DNA from: Linyphia triangularis
Taxonomy: Eukaryota; Arthropoda; Arachnida; Araneae; Linyphiidae
Direction of reading: 5' to 3'
Assembly (NCBI GenBank): GCA_963978545.1
Contig: OZ021722.1
Coordinates: 8,213,401 to 8,277,400 of the forward strand
DNA: 64,000 nucleotides
Below, piece by piece: positions 58,823 through 64,000 of this stretch (its first letter is position 1; every line of letters begins with the position of its first letter). A model generated the notes under the pieces. The model did no database searches, was not told the DNA's origin, and saw nothing but the letters and a program-made list of their open reading frames with translations. The position numbers and the translations under genes are program-made.

Positions 58823-58893
58823 GTCCTCGCTGGATGCTAATAAGAAGGGCAGTTGACCACACCTTACCTAGAACAATTCCAGTGTCAAATCAG
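58803..58893 (+). CDS. Candidate internal exon, copy 3 of 4
   Basis: A long T-run ends in AG at 58801-58802, and the donor GTGAGTG starts at 58894. The 91-nt segment encodes FTAPPGPRWMLI then RRAVDHTLPRTIPVSNQ. It is the same length as copy 1. Of the four, this copy has the strongest acceptor tract. The product family is not recognised. Confidence 0.38.
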
Positions 58894-60440
58894 GTGAGTG
58901 TCTTTTGTGTCTAATTACATATTGTTGTTGAAGTATCCGAATTGGTTACGTTGTGACTTGGAGGTTACGGTCAAAAACTTCTAAAGCGCTAGATTCTTAA
59001 AGAATCCTGTGTAATTTACAGAATGGACAAATCCCGCATTAAATTTTTTATTTTTATTCAATTCTAAATGTTTTGGAAAGGGGCCATAAACACAAAAATT
59101 TCTACTCGATGCGTTTTTTTTTTTTTTTTTTTAAATTTGCAATCAGTTACCCTGTTTGACATGTTGGCGGGAAAACGGTTCATTCGACTCGAATTGAATG
59201 TGACGTCAAGATCTCCCAAACATCTCATCTTGAAATGCAATGGCGGAAACCAGTTTTGCAAGTTTCTCGCAAATCGCGCTACCTGTACGAGATATAGCAA
59301 TGGTCAACCAATTCAACGCCAACTATTTGGCAGAAACCTCATGATAACGATGGAAGCGGAAGAATCTCTTGACGTCACAGATATTGTTGAGTGTTTTGAT
59401 CGGACTAGATTTGGCTCGGTTTTAGGGCATTTTTTCTTAATATTCAAATAATTAATTTTTTAAAGAACTTTAATTAAATAATTGGAATCGGAAAGATATT
59501 CTTCATAAATATGAGCTAATTTCAATTTCACTCTTTTTTTTTAAAGAATGCGGGAATTGTCCATTATCAAAAAATGGCCGTAACGATTTTGTTCACAATT
59601 GCTGTGGTAAATTGGTGTTCTAAACATTCCCACCTTCGAAATTCACCTAGAAATGTGATTTAAAGGCTTAAAAGATCAGAAAACGGATGTCTTTAACACA
59701 GAAAAGTGGTTGGTTGTTTTCAGATTATCTGGCGCCGTCAGCAACACGGGGGCTATAATGCGCCGAAACATTCGTCATTAGACAAGCCAACATACATTTA
59801 CAAACACCCATGCCTAACACGGGACTCTAACCCGCAACCTCGCGGTCTAGAAGCTAGCACGCTAACCACTATACCGTTTGGTCGGCACAGAAAAGTGACT
59901 ATTAACAAGAAAAGGATATTTTCCATTTTAATTCGTAGATTTTTTTTATAGTTTTTAATGCTTCTAAATAGTCGTGAGCAAATCAAACTTTATAAATTTT
60001 AAGGCCAACCCCATAACGTTTATTTCCTTATTGGAATTCCGAATCTAAAATGTTGGAATCTAAAATTATTTCCGCCGAGTGGTTAGTGATATATCCATGA
60101 CCAAAAATTGCCTATAAAAGGAAAATTATTCACTAAAGCGATAATTGGGTACTTTTTCCCCGAGGGAAGGGATAAATTCGATCCGTTTTATTCAATTTTG
60201 CAACATTTTATTGCCATATTTCAATTCCGCTTACCGATCTATTAAATAATATAACCAATGAAAACAAAGTTTTTAAATATAAATTGTTATGTTCATTAAC
60301 ATAGCGCCGATTCTAATAGCGTGAGGTCTGGTGTTTGCATATAATTTTAAATAATAAAAATATCAGCAAAATGTGTGGCAAACGTCTAAATTTCTTTAAT
60401 TTATTCCGTTTAAAATAATTTTGGCTGCAGGAAAGAGTTT
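58894..60440 (+). repeat. Unit intron, body and tail, copy 4 (most complete)
   Basis: The order is donor-proximal TTACATATTGTTG, TTCTAAAGCGCTAGATTCTT, the body (GGCGGGAAAACGGTTCATTC to TTTTGGCTCGGTTTT, reading GATTTGG here), the tail (TTCATAAATATGAGC to GATGTCTTTAACACAGAAAA), then GAATCTAAAATG and AAAATAATTTTGGCTGCAGG. Only a 178-bp SINE interrupts it. It serves as the empty-site reference for insertions in other copies. Confidence 0.8.
59709..59886 (-). mobile_element. tRNA-derived SINE (family 1), reversed
   Basis: The minus strand reads GCCGACCAAACGGTATAG... with the B-box region GGTTAGAGTCCC, and ends in the CAACCAAC tail. The target duplication ACAGAAAAGTG lies at 59698-59708 and 59887-59897, and the empty site is intact at 35540-35560. 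The B box has a G-to-A-type change (TTAGAG for TTCGAG). Confidence 0.92.
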
Positions 60441-60869
60441 AAAGGGGGGGGGGGGGGACTGATAAAATTCTTTCACTTACAGCGTTACTACGTAACGTTG
60501 AATGGACTGGTTCACACTCCATATAATAAATGTCGTATACACAGTGGAGATGAGTCAGTATCGACTGCAGCGCCACTGGGTATAAAACAGCAAGACTTGA
60601 GAGGAGCGAGAGGATTCTGCCCTAGGCCGCCATCACGATCTTCTAGTGAAGGCTTAACAGTCTTCTTTTGTAATTAAACCAAGATGAAATAATGAAATTA
60701 AATAACTTTAAGTAACAAAACAGCATAGTTCCTAATTTCCCCTAGACTACCGACCACAACATAAATGTATGCATTAACGCCCAATATTATATTTTATTTT
60801 TAAAATAATTTTAGAAACAGGGAAGTGTTTCAACAATGATCGGTCGAATGGGATTTATTAGTATTCCAA
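60441..60869. other. Unassigned, partly GC-richer
   Basis: It begins with a 14-bp G run (60444-60457). 60470-60660 is less AT-rich and contains TATAAAA at 60581-60587, but no downstream frame supports a promoter call. From about 60780 it rejoins the unit block matching 20000-20100. Confidence 0.35.
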
Positions 60870-61135
60870 ATCGGTTAGAGAAACGTGTATAAAATCGGTC
60901 CCCAAAACTTGATAGAATGCATTGCCATCGATAACGAATCTATCTGCCAAGTTTCCATCCGATCAGAAGCAGACAAGTAAGTTAATATTAGGCTTCTGCA
61001 GATTTCTCGGCAGCCGCAAACAAATAAAATCGAAGTTAATATAAAGCGACTGTCCAACATATCACTTCTCTCACTTTTTTTTTGTCTCGCAATTTTGTCA
61101 TTTCAAAGTTTTAGGTTTGGTTTGTACCCTCTACG
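60870..61135 (+). repeat. Unit block R
   Basis: Matches 37770-38035 closely (CCAAATCGGTTAGAGAAACG to AAGCGACTGTCCAAC) and 20110-20290 more distantly. It precedes the shared family-2 SINE. Confidence 0.8.
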
Positions 61136-61139
61136 ACCT

Positions 61140-61267
61140 ACTCTTATGAACATTAACTGCTAATCGTGCATATTAACGAGGATTCCGAACCACAACGAAC
61201 ATCCATGCCTAACCCGGGATTTAAACCCGGCATCTTTGGCATGCGAACCATGCTGCCATCAGGTGGT
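61140..61267 (-). mobile_element. tRNA-derived SINE (family 2), reversed
   Basis: The minus strand reads CCACCTGATGGCAGCATGG, then a B box region GGTTTAAATCCCGGG (two changes from the 38-kb copy) and GTTCGTTGTGGTTCGG. It is the same ancestral insertion as 38037-38172. Confidence 0.75.
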
Positions 61268-61334
61268 CAAAGTTAATGGGAGTCTGTTCTGAACGACAAA
61301 TGCCGAATGCAAATCTGATAGACAATTCCTGAAT

Positions 61335-61890
61335 TGTTTTCGATAATAATTACTAAAAAAAAAAAAAATTAAAAACCCCAAAAATTTCTCAATTTTGTTC
61401 CAAAACCCTAAAAAAAAGCATATTTCTCCAGACGAGAAAACCTTTTCTAAAATTTTAATTATTGACAAACAATTTTTAATTGTTACCAAACTCATATTAG
61501 TTTAAGTTTTAAAGTTGAAGTAATATTCTTTTTGAAGTACTTTGAATGTTGCTTAAAAATTAAATAAGTGAACTTAATTAAAAAATTATTGTAATTGTCT
61601 GATAGTATATCTGTTGTTTTGCTGAAAAGTTGTTTGACGTTAAATGTTTTGAAAATTGACAGTTGGATCTTTATCGAAACTTGATTTGAAAAGAATGTCT
61701 GTGTTACGAACCTATGTCAGCTTTAAAGAAATATCCTTAATTTTTTATACTACCCCTATAATTTCAGGTTTAATGCCTAAATTTTTTGAAATTATCTTTA
61801 AAATGTTCCTGAAGTTTCGGAATTTATTTCTAAAATTCCTGCCTACTTTTTTAAATAAAACTCGCTGCCCACCCCCTTCCCCGTTCTTTA
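61335..61890 (+). mobile_element. F1 copy a of the unit
   Basis: Paralogue of 38270-40715 without the piggyBac-like insertion: AAGTTGAAGTAATATTCTTT, GTTGTTTGACGTTAAATG, TATGTCAGCTTTAAAGAAAT, AAATGTTCCTGAAG, ending near CTCGCTGCCCACCCCC. The left end is decayed. Confidence 0.7.
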
Positions 61891-61973
61891 GATAAAAAAC
61901 AGAATTCATGCTCCCTCCAAATACCAACATTTTTGTATCGGTAGTCAGGAAGAAGTAATTTTGAGATTCTTGC

Positions 61974-62658
61974 CAGGGGTCGCATTCGCCCTAAAATTCC
62001 TAGTATTCCTTAAATTTTTGTTTTCCTCTAAATTTTTACTTGCATTTTTCGATAATTTAATTAAAAAAATGGGGGAAAAAATAACAATCTTAAAACTGCA
62101 TTTACATTTTTCGATAATTTCTTAAAAAAGAAAAGAAAAAGTTCTAAAATTACTAAAGTAGTACTTAAATTTTTCGTTATTTCCTAAAAACTTCCCATAA
62201 AAATAGTAATGATAGTTAAAAATTCTGAAAATTCCCCGATTTTGTCTCCAACACCCGCTGAAAAAACTCCAATATTCTTCCAGATGAGAAAAATGGATTT
62301 AATTAAATTCGCATGTTTGTTAAAATTATACTTTAATTATGTATTATAGTTTAATTGTTATTTTGCTAAAATGTTGTTTAATGTTCAATTTTGTGAAAAT
62401 TGATTGTTTGCAGACTGCAGGAGCAAACAAGCTAATGTATCTGTGTTAGGAGCCTATCAGCTTCAAAAAAATATCCCTAGATGTTTTTGAATTGTCACTA
62501 AAAGCGTTAGAATTATTCCTAAAATTTTAAATATTATCCCTAAAAGTTAGAATTATCTGCAATTTTTGGGAATAATCCCTAAAATATTCCTGAAGTTTTT
62601 AGAATTATTCGTAAAATTCCTTCCTAAATTTTTTTAGAAAACTCGCTGCACACCCTTG
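61974..62658 (+). mobile_element. F1 copy b of the unit, upstream of exon copy 4
   Basis: Starts CAGGGGTCGCATTCGCCCTA and contains CCAACACCCGCTG, GCATGTTTGTTAAAATTATA, TGCAGACTGCAGGAGC and serial ATCCCTAAAA words. It ends CGCTGCACACCCTTG inside the exon-like segment. This is the fullest copy of the exon-linked F1 subtype. Confidence 0.75.
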
Positions 62659-62737
62659 TCTTCGCTGGATACCAATAAATAATTGCAGTAGGGCATTTGA
62701 CCACACCTTACCTGGAATCGTTTCAGTGCCAAATCAG
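62638..62737 (+). CDS. Candidate internal exon, copy 4 of 4
   Basis: The acceptor AG at 62636-62637 follows a T-run, and the donor GTGAGTG starts at 62738. The 100-nt segment encodes RWIPINNCSRAFDHTLPG then IVSVPNQ. It has the three extra codons found in copy 2. It shows more amino-acid changes than the other copies (for example SNQ to PNQ) but no stop. Confidence 0.33.
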
Positions 62738-64000
62738 GTGAGTGTCTTGCGTGCCTAAGTTACATCTTGTTGCTGAGTTATCTGAATCGGTTGCTATCGG
62801 TTTTTAATATTCCTGCTGTTTCGAAATTTAATGCGATTTGTTTTTATTAATTTGACGAATTTGGCTTTCTAGGTAATCTTAAGGTGTCGTGGCATTCTCA
62901 TACTTGGCTTTGGCGTACAGCTAAAATATCGGGGCTTTAGGGTACAATGCCGTTACATAGCGTGGCTTTGGCGTACTTTAACACCTGCTAGGGAGAAAGA
63001 GAAGGAGGCGTGTCAATTTGACTCGGTGACGACTTTTGGGTCGCCATTTCCCTTTTTTCTGTGGATGATGTCCTTTTTTGCTATGGTTGGATTTTGTGTG
63101 AAGATTTTCGAGTTATTTGAGATATCGTGGAAGACATCATATTTTATTTGAATTTTACTTTATTTCATGAAATCGTAAAATTTTTCAAAATATTTGAAAT
63201 GGCTGGGGTTTGGACTGGAACTTACTAGCCAAAGATGTTAATCACTACAGCTATCCAGTTACTCTGAGAAGACTATTATTATTTATAAGAAGTTGATAAA
63301 CGCATGATTTTTGTCTTGAATAATTTCGTATAGAATTAATTTCTAAAATACCATTTGTATTTTAATGCAAGTTATATTGATAACTTAGAACTTTTCCATT
63401 TGTATTGGAAAACTTACATTTTATTTCTTGTTAATGTTAACAATATATAATATGAACTTATATAATGTTCTAATTTCATTACTTAGAAATGAAAGAAATT
63501 AGTATTATATATAGCTAGTATATATGAAATATCACAAATGCGTATTTTAGTGTTCGTGTTGCTAAGTACCATGCAAAAAAAGTTTCCGTACGTAATATGA
63601 ACATTAATTCTGACGTCTTCCACAACAAACTTGCAGTAAATTTTCAAAACTGAAGTGTACGCAGTTGTCACGAAGACATGATAGCATCAAATGTTTAATT
63701 TTAGCTTGTAGCTGATCGTCTTAAAATGGAGTTTTTAAATCTATTCGTGAGTTGGTGATTAAGTTATGATATGAGGATTTATCTATGAAAAAAATCAGCG
63801 AAATCTTTAATTTATTGAAGTCTTGTACATTATATTTTTGAAAGAACGATGAGCTTCAGAATTTTTAGGATATAGATCCGGAAGATCTTCAAAGATAAAA
63901 CGCTTGCATAAAAGAAATATCCTATAGTAAAGTTCAAGATAATCCGCGAATAAGTGCACCTTAAGTCACACATAGCTTAAAAATTGATAAAAACATTGAA
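62738..64000. other. Intron-like sequence after exon copy 4, no further gene seen
   Basis: The first ~80 bp match the unit intron (TTGTTGCTGAGTTATC), then similarity stops. 62880-63050 is less AT-rich and repeats TGGCTTTGGCGTAC twice (62908, 62961). Nothing else is recognised to the end of the window. Confidence 0.4.

Noticed and set aside
59068..59451. 127-codon frame in unit body copy 4
   Set aside because: It begins in a T-run, and the equivalent frame in the other three body copies is broken by frameshifts or stops, so coding is not supported.
60581..60587. TATA-box promoter
   Set aside because: A single TATAAAA in AT-rich DNA with no supported downstream first exon.

Overview
This window reads as AT-rich, transposon-saturated DNA of an invertebrate animal. 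An arthropod, perhaps a chelicerate, is my best guess. It contains Jockey-type LINE coding sequence, tRNA-derived SINEs, Helitrons, hAT-like, piggyBac-like, mariner and pogo-like elements, and long A/T and C/G homopolymers. It contains no prokaryotic gene structure. I see no intact protein-coding gene; nearly all open frames are shadows or fragments of repeats. The species call is an inference from repeat style only.

The most informative layout is a segmentally duplicated unit on the + strand, seen most clearly from 58.9 to 62.7 kb and, inflated by insertions, from 28.6 to 42.2 kb. Its order is: exon-like segment with a GTGAGTG donor, a body block, a tail block, a block ending near a family-2 SINE, two tandem copies of a CAGGGGTCGCA element (F1), then the next exon-like segment. 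Four exon-like segments (28480-28570, 42089-42189, 58803-58893, 62638-62737) keep one open frame, with length differences mostly in whole codons. This suggests a tandem exon array inside a large gene, or its relics. Because paralogous units survive without given insertions, they act as empty-site controls and date many nested transposons.

Regions: 1-13.9 kb holds F1 elements, a pogo-like MITE and SINEs. 14-18.4 kb holds a Helitron built around a 148-bp minisatellite, then an F3 repeat pair carrying a TTAA MITE. 18.4-24.2 kb holds a large inverted repeat around degenerate tandem repeats. 24.4-28.6 kb holds unit copies with hAT-like insertions. 29-33.9 kb is a LINE nested in an F5 element nested in the unit. 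34-37.4 kb is a Helitron cluster. 38-42.2 kb has piggyBac-like and hAT insertions. 42.2-47.7 kb is a Helitron split by a 5.1-kb CAGGGCTGCCAC element. 47.8-55 kb has a mariner, a long inverted-repeat element, a hAT-like element split by a minimal Helitron, and a mariner-like element with tripled transposase fragment. 56.4-58 kb has three F5 MITEs. 58.4-62.8 kb is the cleanest exon-bearing unit.

Repeat names used below are mine: F1 (CAGGGGTCGCATTCGC), F2 (CAGGGGTCGCAGACG), F3 (dispersed ~650 bp, no clear termini), F4 (CAGGGTTCCCAC), F5 (CAGRGTGGCYACAG), F6 (CAGGGCTGCCAC). Helitron A carries the 148-bp repeat, Helitron B starts TCTATAATAATA, and Helitron C ends in a GGGGGC hairpin.
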